Positions 51,985 through 61,695 of a DNA stretch of 64,000 nt are shown here, piece by piece. The translations under genes were made by a program, and so were the position numbers. This DNA comes from Sphingomonas naphthae. GTDB taxonomy: Bacteria; Pseudomonadota; Alphaproteobacteria; Sphingomonadales; Sphingomonadaceae. Below the pieces are notes generated by a model. The model made no database searches and was not told the DNA's origin. It was given only the letters and a program-made list of their open reading frames with translations. The DNA lies in contig NZ_CP117411.1 of NCBI RefSeq assembly GCF_028607085.1, positions 310,001-374,000 on the forward strand, given 5' to 3'. Every line of letters begins with the position of its first letter. The stretch's first letter is position 1.

Positions 51985-54900
51985 ATGCGTTTGAAGTGGA
52001 AGGTGATTCTGGCGGCGTCCGTATGCCTGGCGTCGCCCGCGTTCGCGGCGGACAAGATCCTCTTCGCGCCGCCGCCGGCCTGGGTGCAGCGCAAGGCGAT
52101 CAAGCTGGACGACGGGAAGGACGGGGCCGCCGCCGTGCGCTTCCTGTTGCAGGACCAGCAGGTCAGGCTCGATCCCGACGCGCAGACCGTCTTCGCCGAG
52201 AGCTATGTCAAGATCCAGACGTCCGAGGGCCTCGCCGTCGGCGCCGTCAATCTCGCCTGGCGGCCTGAGACCGAGGCGCTCACCGTCAACGGCCTCCAGA
52301 TCCATCGCGGTGGCAAGGTGATCGACGTGCTCGCCGCCGGCCAGCAATTCACCATCCTGCGCCGCGAGCAGAATCTGGAACAGGCGACCCTCGATGGCAC
52401 GCTGACCGCCACGCTCCAGCCCGAAGGGTTGCAGGTTGGGGACGTGCTGCACCTCACCACGACGATGCGGCGCAGCGATCCGGTCCTGAAGGGCCATGTC
52501 GAATTCGCCGCCATGCCGGGCGCGGGCATGCCGATGAACCATGTCGGCTTCCGCGCCGACTGGCCCTCGGCGGTGAAGGTACGGGTCAGGCAGACGCAGG
52601 ATCTGCCCAGGCTGGCGCCCGAGGAGAAAGCCGGCCGCACGGGCATCGCGCTCGCGCTGGACGACCTCCAGCCGCTGCTGCTGCCGCGCGGCGCCCCGCG
52701 CCGCTTCCAGATCGGGCGGCTGATCGAGGCGAGCGACTTCGCCGACTGGGCGGCCATGGCGGCGCTGATGAAGCCCTATTTCGACACCGCCTCTGCGATC
52801 CCCGCCACCGGCCCGCTGCGCGCCGAACTCGATCGCATCGCCAAGGCCTCGACCGATCCCAAAGCGCGCGCCGAGGCGGCCCTGTCGCTCGTCCAGACGC
52901 GCATCCGCTACGTCAATCTGGCGATGGGCGCGGGCGGCTATGTGCCCGCCTCGGCCGAGCAGACCTGGTCGCGCCGGTTCGGCGACTGCAAGGGCAAGAG
53001 CGCACTGCTGCTCGGCCTGCTGCGCGCGCTGGGCGTGCAGGCCGATGCGGTGCTGGTCAACAGCGGCGGGGGCGATGCCGTCGCGGGGCGGCTTCCGGCA
53101 CTCGGCGTGTTCAACCATGTCATCGTCCGCGCGGTGATCGGCGGGAAGACCTATTGGCTGGACGGCACCCGCCCCAACGACCCCAGCCTCGACCGGATCG
53201 AGACGCCCGATCTCGTCTGGGGCCTGCCGCTCGCCGCCGGCGCCGACCTCGTAGCCATCCGGCCGGAACCTTATGCAGAGCCGGTGAGCGTCACCAAGGT
53301 GCGGATCGATGCCTCGGCCGGCATCCACGCCCCGGCCCCCTTCCATGGCGAGACGATCCTGCGCGGCGACGAGGCGCTCGGCGTCAAATACATGCTCGCC
53401 AATTCCACCCCCGCGCAGCGCGACGAGGCGATGCGCGACGGCTGGCGTTCGAGCTATGACTATATCGAGGCGAAGAGCGTCGCCGCCACCTATGACGACA
53501 AGACCGGCATCGCGACGATGACGGTGGACGGCACCGCCAAGCTCGACTGGTCGAACGCCAACACCTACCAGCCCGACAATGTCGGCGTCGGCTACCGCGC
53601 CGATTTCACGCGCACCGAAGGACCGGACCGCGACGCACCCTTCGCCGTCGGCTTCCCCGCTTTCTCGCGCACCGAGGAGACAATGCTGCTGCCGAGCGAG
53701 GGCTTCACCCTCGGCAACGCCGCCGACGTGGACCAGACCGTCGCCGCCACCACCTACACCCGCCGCGCCCGCATCGAGGGCAAGACCTTCACGGTCGTCA
53801 GGACCGAGCGCACCTTGGCCCCCGAGTTCCCGGCGAAGGACGCGCCCACCGCGCAGGCGGTGTTGCGCGCGCTGGCGGGGCGGTTCCTGTATGTGAAGAA
53901 GCCGGCGGGGTATCGGCCTACTGCCAAGGATCGCGAAGCCATGCTGGCGCGAACACCGGAAACCGCCGCGCAATTCATCGAGCGGGCTGCCCTGCTGGAG
54001 GATCAGGGAAACTTCCCGGAGGCACTTGCGGCGAGCGAGGCGGCGCTGGCGATCGAGCCGGATAACGTCCATGCCGCCGCCGTGCGCGCAAGTTATCTTG
54101 CGATGATGGGAAGGATCGGCGACGCGGAGAAGGTCTTGACCCCTATCCTGGCAACACATCCCGACAATCCAGTCGTCATGCTTACACATGCCAGACTGCT
54201 GCATGAAAAAGGCAATTTTAGCGAGGCAGATGTAGCTTACTCGAAGATTCTCAATCAGTTTCCAAAGCACAAGGAGACACAATTTTCCCGTGCGCGCGTC
54301 CGCTATGCTCTGAGCCGACTGGATGATGCATTGAGCGATGCCCGCCAGACCGTCGTGCTGTGGCCCGAGAATGTTGACGCTTACATTCTCCAAGCAAACA
54401 TTCTTATGCGTCAAAAGAAGAACGATGAGGTTCCTGCCGTCATTCAGGCACTCGTCACTGCGAACCCGAGCAGCGGCTACGCGCATGTCGCTGCGGCAAA
54501 ATCCTACCACCGGCTTGGCCGGTCGGCCGATGCGATGCGCGAGTTCGATGCGGCAGCCAAGGTGGAGCAGGCCGCCTATATCTATATCAATCGCGCGATC
54601 ATTCGGCCGCGATCGGATCATGCCAATCGTCTCGCTGATCTCGAAAAAGCGCTAAGCCTCGAGCCGAAAGATGTGAATGCGCTGATGGCTCGCGCCGAAC
54701 TCGCGTCGGAGATGAAGGATTACGAGACGGGGATAGCCCTTTGGACGAGGATCATCGCTGACATCCCCCAAGAACCCGACGGCCTGATCGGCCGGGCCAC
54801 CCAATATGCCTTGGCGGGCCGCGTTGAAGATGCGGACCGCGATTTCACAGCTGCGCGCGCCATGAAACGGGCTGGTACTCTCAACAATCTGTGCTGGGCC

Positions 54901-55263
54901 AAGGCGACTAACAATATCCTGCTGGAATCGGCGTTAGCCGACTGCAACGCGCAGATCGCCGAAGCCCCCAACGCGTCCGGCTATATTGACAGTCTGGGCC
55001 TGATCCTGTTCCGGCTCGGTCGGTTCGATGAGGCGCTTGCCGCCTATGACAAGGCCCTCACCAGCGCACCGCGCCAATCCTCATCCTTGTTCGGGCGGGG
55101 TTTGGTCCATGCCGCCAAAGGCGAGACGTCAAAGGCGAATGCCGATTTCGCCGCTGCGGTAGAAGCTAATGGGTTGGTCGAGGGCGAGTTCGCCTCCTAC
55201 GGCCTCACCCGCACCGGCCCCTTCCCCGCGCCCGCCCCGGCCGCCACACCCGCAGCAAAATAG
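51985..55263 (+). CDS. Exported DUF3857/transglutaminase protein with TPR extension, copy 2
   Basis: 1092 residues from ATG 51985 (GGGGGG 8 bases upstream) with a signal peptide (LKWKVILAASVCLASPAFA). Residues 1-640 are a paralogue of copy 1 (Cys335 in RRFGDCKGKSALLLGLL; YWLDGTRPNDPS). From about residue 650 the protein becomes a TPR array: NFPEALAASEAALAIEPDNV, LDDALSDARQTVVLWPENVD, RFDEALAAYDKALTSAPRQ. Base composition falls in this part (54181-54240 has 27 G/C in 60). It looks like a fusion of a chromosomal paralogue to a TPR region of other origin. Confidence 0.8.
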   Translation: MRLKWKVILAASVCLASPAFAADKILFAPPPAWVQRKAIKLDDGKDGAAAVRFLLQDQQVRLDPDAQTVFAESYVKIQTSEGLAVGAVNLAWRPETEALTVNGLQIHRGGKVIDVLAAGQQFTILRREQNLEQATLDGTLTATLQPEGLQVGDVLHLTTTMRRSDPVLKGHVEFAAMPGAGMPMNHVGFRADWPSAVKVRVRQTQDLPRLAPEEKAGRTGIALALDDLQPLLLPRGAPRRFQIGRLIEASDFADWAAMAALMKPYFDTASAIPATGPLRAELDRIAKASTDPKARAEAALSLVQTRIRYVNLAMGAGGYVPASAEQTWSRRFGDCKGKSALLLGLLRALGVQADAVLVNSGGGDAVAGRLPALGVFNHVIVRAVIGGKTYWLDGTRPNDPSLDRIETPDLVWGLPLAAGADLVAIRPEPYAEPVSVTKVRIDASAGIHAPAPFHGETILRGDEALGVKYMLANSTPAQRDEAMRDGWRSSYDYIEAKSVAATYDDKTGIATMTVDGTAKLDWSNANTYQPDNVGVGYRADFTRTEGPDRDAPFAVGFPAFSRTEETMLLPSEGFTLGNAADVDQTVAATTYTRRARIEGKTFTVVRTERTLAPEFPAKDAPTAQAVLRALAGRFLYVKKPAGYRPTAKDREAMLARTPETAAQFIERAALLEDQGNFPEALAASEAALAIEPDNVHAAAVRASYLAMMGRIGDAEKVLTPILATHPDNPVVMLTHARLLHEKGNFSEADVAYSKILNQFPKHKETQFSRARVRYALSRLDDALSDARQTVVLWPENVDAYILQANILMRQKKNDEVPAVIQALVTANPSSGYAHVAAAKSYHRLGRSADAMREFDAAAKVEQAAYIYINRAIIRPRSDHANRLADLEKALSLEPKDVNALMARAELASEMKDYETGIALWTRIIADIPQEPDGLIGRATQYALAGRVEDADRDFTAARAMKRAGTLNNLCWAKATNNILLESALADCNAQIAEAPNASGYIDSLGLILFRLGRFDEALAAYDKALTSAPRQSSSLFGRGLVHAAKGETSKANADFAAAVEANGLVEGEFASYGLTRTGPFPAPAPAATPAAK

Positions 55264-55266
55264 CCC

Positions 55267-55437
55267 TCACGTCTCCGGCTCGGCATCCGCCGGGTCGTCG
55301 CGGTGGTGGGGGATGTCCTCGCGGTCCTCCACGCCCTCCACGCTGCTGCGCCGGGCGCCCGCGTCGCTGACCTGTTCGGGCGAATCGGCGGGGCCGGCGG
55401 GGGGATTGTCGGGGTTGGGATCGGGGGTGGTGGCCAT
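55267..55437 (-). CDS. Small acidic hypothetical protein
   Basis: 56 residues from ATG 55437 (AGAGAGGA 7 bases upstream). Pro/Asp/Glu-rich and probably disordered (DPNPDNPPAGPADSPEQ). Converges with the TPR protein gene, whose stop is 4 bases away. A longer frame reaching 55596 would run through tRNA-Leu and is rejected. Confidence 0.45.
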   Translation of the reverse strand: MATTPDPNPDNPPAGPADSPEQVSDAGARRSSVEGVEDREDIPHHRDDPADAEPET

Positions 55438-55497
55438 CGGGCTGTCCTCTCTTGCGTTGCTTGCCCCAACGGCCGGGGGGCGCTCGCGGCTCCATCC

Positions 55498-55526
55498 TTG
55501 CCCTTCCGCGTCCACTGATGTAGGGC
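55498..55526 (+). promoter_or_regulatory. Promoter of tRNA-Leu
   Basis: TTGCCC (55498-55503), 17-base spacer, TAGGGC (55521-55526), 18 bases before the tRNA. Confidence 0.45.
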
Positions 55527-55544
55527 GCGCGCTTCCCAAGCCCG

Positions 55545-55629
55545 GCGGGCGTGGCGGAACTGGTAGACGCGCTGGATTTAGGTTCCAGTATCGCAAGATG
55601 TGGGGGTTCGAGTCCCTTCGCCCGCACCA
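55545..55629 (+). tRNA. tRNA-Leu (anticodon TAG)
   Basis: Class II tRNA with a long variable arm: acceptor GCGGGCG/CGCCCGC, anticodon stem CTGGA/TCCAG around TTTAGGT (anticodon TAG), T-loop TTCGAGT, discriminator A and encoded CCA at 55627-55629. It sits 76 bases before tig. Confidence 0.97.
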
Positions 55630-55705
55630 GCCCCGCAGCGCAAGCGCGGGGTGGCCACAGAATCACTTGAAGCCATCAACGAACACCCGAGGAAACGAAA
55701 CGCCC

Positions 55706-57304
55706 ATGCAGACGGTCGAGACGCTCAACGAGGGCCTGAAGCGCGCCTACACGCTCACCATCCCCGCCGAGGACATCTCGGCTCGGGTCGATGCCGAAGT
55801 GAAGCGCGCCGCGCCGCAGATCCGCATGCCCGGCTTCCGCCCCGGCAAGGTGCCCGCCAACCTCATCAAGAAGATGCACGGCCCGGCGATGGAGCAGGAA
55901 GCGCTCAACACCTCCGTGCAGGAAGCCATCCAGTCGCTGCTGAGCGAAAAGGGCCTGCGCCCCGCGATGCAGCCCTCGGTCGAGCTGACCGACGGCTACG
56001 AGGCCGGCAAGGACGCCGAAGTGAAGGTCGCGCTGGAAGTGCTGCCCGACGTGCCCGCCCCGTCGATCGAGGGCATCACGCTGGAGCGCCTGACGGTCGA
56101 GGCCCCCGAGAGCGAGATCGACGCCCAGATCGAGCGCCTCGCGTCGCAGCAGAAGGCCTATGATCCCGCGCCCGAGGGCCATGGCGCCGTCACCGGCGAC
56201 ATGGTCGTGCTGGACTTCGTCGGCAAGGTCGACGGCGTCGCCTTCGAGGGCGGCACCGGCGAGGGCATGTCGGTCGAGCTGGGCTCGGGCCGCCTGATCC
56301 CCGGTTTCGAGGATCAGCTGGAGGGCATCACCGTCGGCGAGGAGCGCGTGCTTAACGTCACCTTCCCCAAGGATTACAACGTCGCCACCCTGAAGGGTAA
56401 GCCCGCCACCTTCGAAGTGAAGGCGACCGAGGTGAAGACCGCCAAGGACGCGGTGGTGGACGAGGATTTCGCCAAGTCGCTGGGCCTCGAGAGCCTCGAG
56501 CAGCTGCGCGGCCTGTTCAAGGGCCAGGTCGAGCAGGAGCTGAACGGCCTGACCCGCACCCACATGAAGCGCAAGCTGCTCGACCAGCTGGCGTCGAGCC
56601 ATGATTTCGAGGTGCCGCCGTCGATGGTCGAGGCCGAGTTCGGTCAGATCTGGGCGCAGCTGGAACATGAGGCGACCCACGAGGCCGATCAGGAGGCCGC
56701 CCGCGCCGAGATGGAGAAGGATCGCGACGACTACCGCGCGATTGCCGAGCGCCGCGTGCGCCTGGGCCTCCTGCTTTCCGAGATCGGCCGCCAGAACGGC
56801 GTCGAGGTGAGCAATCAGGAGATGCAGCGCCTCGCCATGCAGGCCGCCCAGCAATATCAGCCGCAGGATCGCCAGCGGTTCATGGAATATCTCCAGCAGG
56901 ATCCCATGGCCGCCGCCCAGCTGCGCGCGCCGCTGTATGAGGACAAGGTTGTCGACTTCCTGTTCGAGAAGGCGACCATCACCGATCGCGTCTCGACCCG
57001 CGAGGAGCTGGAAGCCGAGATCGAGGCCGACGCCGCCGGCGACATCAAGCCGCACGTCCACGGCCCCGATTGCGATCACGGCCACGGCGAGGAAGGCCAT
57101 GTCCACGGCCCCGACTGCGACCATGACCACGACCATGCCGCCGAAGAGAAGCCGGTGAAGAAGGCCGCCGCCAAGAAGGCCAAGAAGGCCGACGAGCCGG
57201 CCGAAGCCGAAGCGGCGCCCGCCGAGGAGGCCGCCGCCGAGGACGCGCCGAAGCCGAAGAAGAAGGCCGCGCCGAAGAAGAAGGCGGCCGACGCCGAGGC
57301 CTGA
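55706..57304 (+). CDS. tig: Trigger factor with histidine-rich tail
   Basis: 532 residues. Ribosome-associated chaperone and peptidyl-prolyl isomerase. Ribosome-binding signature IRMPGFRPGKVPANLIKK (residues 39-56), FKBP domain GDMVVLDFVGKVDGVAFEGG, then the helical chaperone domain to about residue 440. After that comes a tail absent from E. coli Tig (432 aa): two HVHGPDCDH repeats with HGHGEEG and HDHDH (residues 450-477), then a Lys/Ala/Glu-rich end (KKAAAKKAKKADEPAE). The His/Cys tail resembles the metal-binding tail of SlyD. A terminator follows at 57331. Confidence 0.93.
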   Translation: MQTVETLNEGLKRAYTLTIPAEDISARVDAEVKRAAPQIRMPGFRPGKVPANLIKKMHGPAMEQEALNTSVQEAIQSLLSEKGLRPAMQPSVELTDGYEAGKDAEVKVALEVLPDVPAPSIEGITLERLTVEAPESEIDAQIERLASQQKAYDPAPEGHGAVTGDMVVLDFVGKVDGVAFEGGTGEGMSVELGSGRLIPGFEDQLEGITVGEERVLNVTFPKDYNVATLKGKPATFEVKATEVKTAKDAVVDEDFAKSLGLESLEQLRGLFKGQVEQELNGLTRTHMKRKLLDQLASSHDFEVPPSMVEAEFGQIWAQLEHEATHEADQEAARAEMEKDRDDYRAIAERRVRLGLLLSEIGRQNGVEVSNQEMQRLAMQAAQQYQPQDRQRFMEYLQQDPMAAAQLRAPLYEDKVVDFLFEKATITDRVSTREELEAEIEADAAGDIKPHVHGPDCDHGHGEEGHVHGPDCDHDHDHAAEEKPVKKAAAKKAKKADEPAEAEAAPAEEAAAEDAPKPKKKAAPKKKAADAEA

Positions 57305-57330
57305 TCGCTTCGCGACGGACAAAGGGACAG

Positions 57331-57367
57331 AGGCCCGCTCGCCGCAAGGTGGGCGGGCCTTATCTTG
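57331..57367 (+). terminator. Terminator after tig
   Basis: AGGCCCGCTCGCC, loop GCAA, GGTGGGCGGGCCT form a GC-rich stem (11 of 13 positions pair) followed by a short T-containing stretch (TATCTT). Confidence 0.65.
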
Positions 57368-57502
57368 CCTGGCGACCTTCGCCTGATCCTCGGCAAATCG
57401 CGGGGTAGGCCAACGATTTGGGAAAAGCGGGCCGTTAAGGCGGCGTTACGAATCATGCTGCATGACGGCACGCGGCATGGGCATTCGACGGTGAAGCGAT
57501 AG

Positions 57503-57724
57503 ATGGGCAACCGTTGGTTTCGGAAATCGATGTCCGGTCATAGCCCCGTTACCTGGCAGGGCTGGGCCGTAACGATCGGTGCGGTTTGTTTTGCCACCAT
57601 CACCGGCGTGATGCTCGTTGCATGCGCCGGGGACCGGCCGTTGTTGGGCCTGATATCGGCCCTGTCGGGGGTGGCGGCCTTGGCAGGTTTGCGCTGGTTG
57701 GCCGTACGACACAGCAATCTGTAG
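57503..57724 (+). CDS. Small membrane protein
   Basis: 73 residues with two hydrophobic segments (WAVTIGAVCFATITGVMLVA, about 20-39, and LLGLISALSGVAALAGLRWL, about 47-66). No known family. Its ribosome-binding site is weak. Confidence 0.5.
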   Translation: MGNRWFRKSMSGHSPVTWQGWAVTIGAVCFATITGVMLVACAGDRPLLGLISALSGVAALAGLRWLAVRHSNL

Positions 57725-58420
57725 CGGGCTGTAGCGGGTCGAGCGATCGGCTTGCCCTTGATGACGACCGGGTGGACCGTGGGCGGGCTGCGGCGTGGAC
57801 GGTAGCCGATCGCCCCGATCTTCCGTGATGTAGCCGAACTCCAGGGCGCCATCCCCGCGGACGCGCGCCGATCTCGCGTGGCTTGCGAAGACAGAATAAG
57901 GCGCGCTGATCGAACGGATCGGCCTGATCGATGCGCAACGCCAATGTTGCAACGCTGCGTGCGGCATGGGGGCCGATGAGGCCTGATCGACACGTCCATC
58001 CATGCCCTCGCGCTCCATCCCGCACGGCGCATTTTCGGCTCGTTGAGGCCAAATTGCATATCCTTTCCGTGCGGACGTCCGCCCACCACCGCGTCGGAAA
58101 GTCGCCGCTCGGCACGCTGTGCGTTCGTCGACACGGTGCCACGGCCGCGCGAATGCCCGAGTGCATCAGTTCAGCCATCGATCCTGCCCTTGGTCGGATA
58201 TTTTTAGCATGACCGCCATGTGACTAGCAGAAGTGGCTCCGCTGTCCGTTTTGGCAGACATGGGATCATGATCGACTGAGTGCCATCAGTCTGCTCAAAA
58301 AATAAGTCTATATTGATAAATATAGATATAACAATAATTTATAGATCCGAATAGATTCCGTTTCTACGGATTGAAGATGGAATTTTGACTATATCGGTTA
58401 ATGTCAGGGGGCTGAATATC
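57725..58420. other. Long non-coding gap with AT-rich segment before the TonB receptor
   Basis: The first 450 bases are GC-rich with short overlapping frames in several directions but no frame that I recognise, possibly a decayed gene. From about 58,230 the sequence turns AT-rich; the line 58321-58380 has 18 G/C in 60. This segment probably holds the promoter and leader of the receptor at 58421. Confidence 0.5.
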
Positions 58421-61279
58421 ATGCGGAATAAGGGGGCTTGCTTCGACGTGTCGCTGAGAGCGTCGGTCTGTGCGGCGGCGTTGTTCATTTCCAGTGCAGC
58501 CTACGCTCAGTCGGCGCCAAGTCCGGTCACGGATACCGATGAGGTGGTCGTCATCACCGGCTCGCGCGTCGTTCGCGATGGATATGAGGCCCCGACACCG
58601 GTGTCGGTCGTCAGCCGTCAGGAGATCGAGCGCTCGGCGACCCCCAACATCGCCGATTATGTGAATACGTTGCCGGCGGTCTCTGGCAGTTCGACGCCGA
58701 TCACCACGGCCACCAACGTCGGTCAGGGTCGCCAGGGCGTCAACTCGCTGAACCTGCGTGGCATTGGCGACGTCAGAACCCTGACCTTGCTCGACGGGCG
58801 TCGTGTCGGCGGTGTCATCAACACCGGTGTGGTCGATGTCAGCGAATTGCCACAGCAGCTCATCTCACGGGTCGATGTGGTGACGGGCGGAGCCTCGGCA
58901 TCCTACGGTTCGGATGCGCTGTCGGGTGTCGTGAACTTCGTGCTCGACACCAAGTTCACCGGCCTCAAGGGCGAAATCTCGGGCGGCGAGACGACCTATG
59001 GCGACAACAAATCGTGGAAGGCGTCGTTGAGCTACGGCGCCGGCTTTGCCGGCGGTCGCGGCCATTTCCTGCTGAGCGGTGAAGCCTCGGCGGAAGACGG
59101 CATCATCACGAACACCCGCGCGTGGAACAGGACCGGCTGGGCGTTCATCAACAATCCGGCCTACCGGGCCGGGAACGGGCAGCCGCAAGTCCTGCGGCTG
59201 CCCCAGGTGGCCCTGAGCACCGCGACCCTGGGCGGCACGATCGCCTGCTCCGCGACGTCGGCTTGCTCGTCGTTGCGCGGCATCTCGTTCGGGCCGGGCG
59301 GCACGCAATATAATCTCGTGTTCGGCCCGATCGTCTCCGATCCGATCATGGCCGGCGGCACCTTCGCCGACAACGCCATCCGCGACAAATCCACGAGCCT
59401 TACGCCCAAGCAGAACCGCCAGAATCTGTTCACGCGGGTCAGCTACGACGTCGCCGACGACTGGAATGTGTTTGCCGAAGGATCGTGGTCCCACCTTGAA
59501 ACCTACTCGGAAATCTTCCGTGGCAATCTGACCAACACGCTGACGCTTCGTGCCGACAACGCCTATCTGCCCGCTGCGATCGCCAGCCGGATTACGGCAC
59601 TTGGCCTCACGTCGGTCCCTTTCGGAACCATGAAGGGCGACAATCCGGTGACGGGTGGCCTGGGCAAGCACAAGTCCTTTCGTGGTGTGGGCGGCATAGA
59701 CGGCAAGTTCGGTTTATTCGGCACCGAATGGAAGCTCAGCGGCTATTATGAATATGCGCGCTCCACGCTGTCGAATACGTCGACCAACTCCACGTTGCTG
59801 CCGAATTTCATGCTGGCTATCGATGCGGTGCGGGCACCTAACGGTTCGATCGTCTGCCGCTCGACGCTGACCAACCCGACCAACGGGTGCGTTCCCTACA
59901 ACCTGATCGGCACCGGCGTGAACAGCCAAGCCGCGATCGCTTATGTGACGGGAAACCCCAACCAGCGCAGCATCTTCAAGCAGAACGTCGTCAGCGTGAA
60001 CATCGCGGGCGAGCCGTTCGACCTGTGGGCCGGCCCGGTCTCTATCGCCTTCGGCGCCGAGCATCGCACCGAATCGGCATCGGGTACGGCCGATGCCCTC
60101 ACGCAAGCCAATCCGGGCAATTGGGATTCGACCGGCGGCCAGCCGGCGGTTGGCAGCTATAAGGTGTCGGATGCCTATCTCGAAACCGTCATCCCGCTGG
60201 CGAGGGACATGTGGTGGGCCAGGTCGCTCAATCTGAATGCGGCCGCCCGCGCCGTGAAATATGAAAACGGCACCTTCGCGACCTGGAAGCTTGGGGCGGA
60301 ATATATGCCGATCGAAGGCCTGCGCATTCGCGGCGTCGCCTCGCGCGACGTGCGGGAAGCCAATCTCGCCGATCGTTTCGCGGGTATTTTCCAGAGCCAG
60401 AGTTCCTTCTCGGACCCGAACAACAATGGTGCCGCGGCGACAGCCCGTCAGTTGAACTCCGGTAACCCGAATCTCGATCCGGAAATCGGCCGTACCTATA
60501 GCGCCGGCGTCGTGGTCCGGCCGGGTTTCCTGCCGGGCTTCAATGCGTCGATCGATTATTACAAGGTCAGCATCAAGGGCGCGATCGGCAGCCTGTCCAC
60601 GCAGCAGATCGTCAACCTGTGCTTTGCGGGCAATCAGTCCGCCTGCGCCCTCATCACCCGTACGCCGGGCGCGACAAACCAGTATGACATCGCAAATCAG
60701 CCGCTGAACCTGGCTTCGGAGCGCACGCGGGGTCTGGATCTGGAGGCAAGCTACCGCTTCAAGATGTCCGACATTCTACCGGACATGGGCGGAACGGTCA
60801 CCATTCGCGGCCTGGCGACGCATTACATCAGTTACAAGGTGGATCCCGGCCTGCCCGGTTCGATCATCACCGAGCGCGTCGGCGCGACGGGTCTGCCGGA
60901 TTGGCGCTATTCCATGTCGATCAGCTACGACAATGGCCCGGTTTCCTTCAGCGGTACGGCGCGTGGGGTCAGCGCGGGCGTGGTCAACAACAATTTCATC
61001 GAATGCCAATCCTCCTGCCCGACCTCGACGGCGAATAATCCCACCTACAGCGACATCTCCATCGCCGCCGCGACCTATTTCGATATGGCCGTGAACTACA
61101 AGTTCGGCGCGGAGCGGCAGTATGAGATGTTCTTCAACGTCCGCAACGTGGCCAACAAGGATCCGGCGATCGTGCCCAATGGACCCACCGGCAATCCCTA
61201 CCGGTCGCCGGCGATCGACCAGACGCAATATGACGTGCTTGGCCGCGTGTTCCGGCTCGGCTTCCGTTTCAAGGTTTGA
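58421..61279 (+). CDS. Large TonB-dependent receptor
   Basis: 952 residues from ATG 58421 (CAGGGGG about 9 bases upstream). Signal peptide (ASVCAAALFISSAAYAQSA), TonB box region EVVVITGSRVVRDGYEAPTP, plug motifs LNLRGIGDVRTLTLLDGRR and VDVVTGGASASYGSDALSGV, and C-terminal strand FRLGFRFKV. This 'VVxTGSR / LRGxG / GGASAxYGSDAxxGVVN' class is the abundant sphingomonad organic-substrate importer. Ligand unknown; no enzyme cluster follows. Confidence 0.9.
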   Translation: MRNKGACFDVSLRASVCAAALFISSAAYAQSAPSPVTDTDEVVVITGSRVVRDGYEAPTPVSVVSRQEIERSATPNIADYVNTLPAVSGSSTPITTATNVGQGRQGVNSLNLRGIGDVRTLTLLDGRRVGGVINTGVVDVSELPQQLISRVDVVTGGASASYGSDALSGVVNFVLDTKFTGLKGEISGGETTYGDNKSWKASLSYGAGFAGGRGHFLLSGEASAEDGIITNTRAWNRTGWAFINNPAYRAGNGQPQVLRLPQVALSTATLGGTIACSATSACSSLRGISFGPGGTQYNLVFGPIVSDPIMAGGTFADNAIRDKSTSLTPKQNRQNLFTRVSYDVADDWNVFAEGSWSHLETYSEIFRGNLTNTLTLRADNAYLPAAIASRITALGLTSVPFGTMKGDNPVTGGLGKHKSFRGVGGIDGKFGLFGTEWKLSGYYEYARSTLSNTSTNSTLLPNFMLAIDAVRAPNGSIVCRSTLTNPTNGCVPYNLIGTGVNSQAAIAYVTGNPNQRSIFKQNVVSVNIAGEPFDLWAGPVSIAFGAEHRTESASGTADALTQANPGNWDSTGGQPAVGSYKVSDAYLETVIPLARDMWWARSLNLNAAARAVKYENGTFATWKLGAEYMPIEGLRIRGVASRDVREANLADRFAGIFQSQSSFSDPNNNGAAATARQLNSGNPNLDPEIGRTYSAGVVVRPGFLPGFNASIDYYKVSIKGAIGSLSTQQIVNLCFAGNQSACALITRTPGATNQYDIANQPLNLASERTRGLDLEASYRFKMSDILPDMGGTVTIRGLATHYISYKVDPGLPGSIITERVGATGLPDWRYSMSISYDNGPVSFSGTARGVSAGVVNNNFIECQSSCPTSTANNPTYSDISIAAATYFDMAVNYKFGAERQYEMFFNVRNVANKDPAIVPNGPTGNPYRSPAIDQTQYDVLGRVFRLGFRFKV

Positions 61280-61515
61280 TCCGGCTTGTGTGCCGAGCGC
61301 TGCCGCGATGCGGCGCTCGGACGCACGGTTTTCAAGGATGATCCGGGGTCAGCCGATAGCGGCTCCCTCATCGGCATCCTCTCGTCCGGCGGGCCGACGG
61401 TATTCCATCGCCCCGTAACATCGCGTGACGACAGCGACTGTGCCGGCACGCCGGCCCGGTCGCTGTCGTCATCCGTGATTGATCGCGAAGCGCGCGAACG
61501 TCTGACAGCCGCTGG

Positions 61516-61587
61516 CTGGGGCGCCAGGATTCGAACCTGGGAATGGCGGCACCAAAAGCCGCTGCCTTACCACTTGGCGACGCCCCA
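61516..61587 (-). tRNA. tRNA-Gln (anticodon TTG)
   Basis: Minus-strand cloverleaf: acceptor TGGGGCG/CGCCCCA, D-arm GCC/GGC, anticodon stem GCGGC/GCCGC around TTTTGGT (anticodon TTG), T-arm CCAGG/CCTGG with TTCGAAT, discriminator G, encoded CCA at 61513-61515. The 236-base gap to the receptor shows nothing else. Confidence 0.96.
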
Positions 61588-61695
61588 ACACGGCCGCCGG
61601 GCTGATCGCTCGGCGGTGCGGAGCGCTCCCTTATCGCCTGTCGGGGCCCATGGAAAGCCTTGTCGGGGCGGGAAAGCGATGCCAATTGGGTCAGC

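Noticed and set aside
55267-55596. Longer minus-strand frame through tRNA-Leu
   Set aside because: It would translate the tRNA antisense; a start with a good ribosome-binding site exists at 55437.
57725-58200. Decayed regulator or transposase gene
   Set aside because: Frames are broken and no fragment matches a family I can name; left as unassigned.
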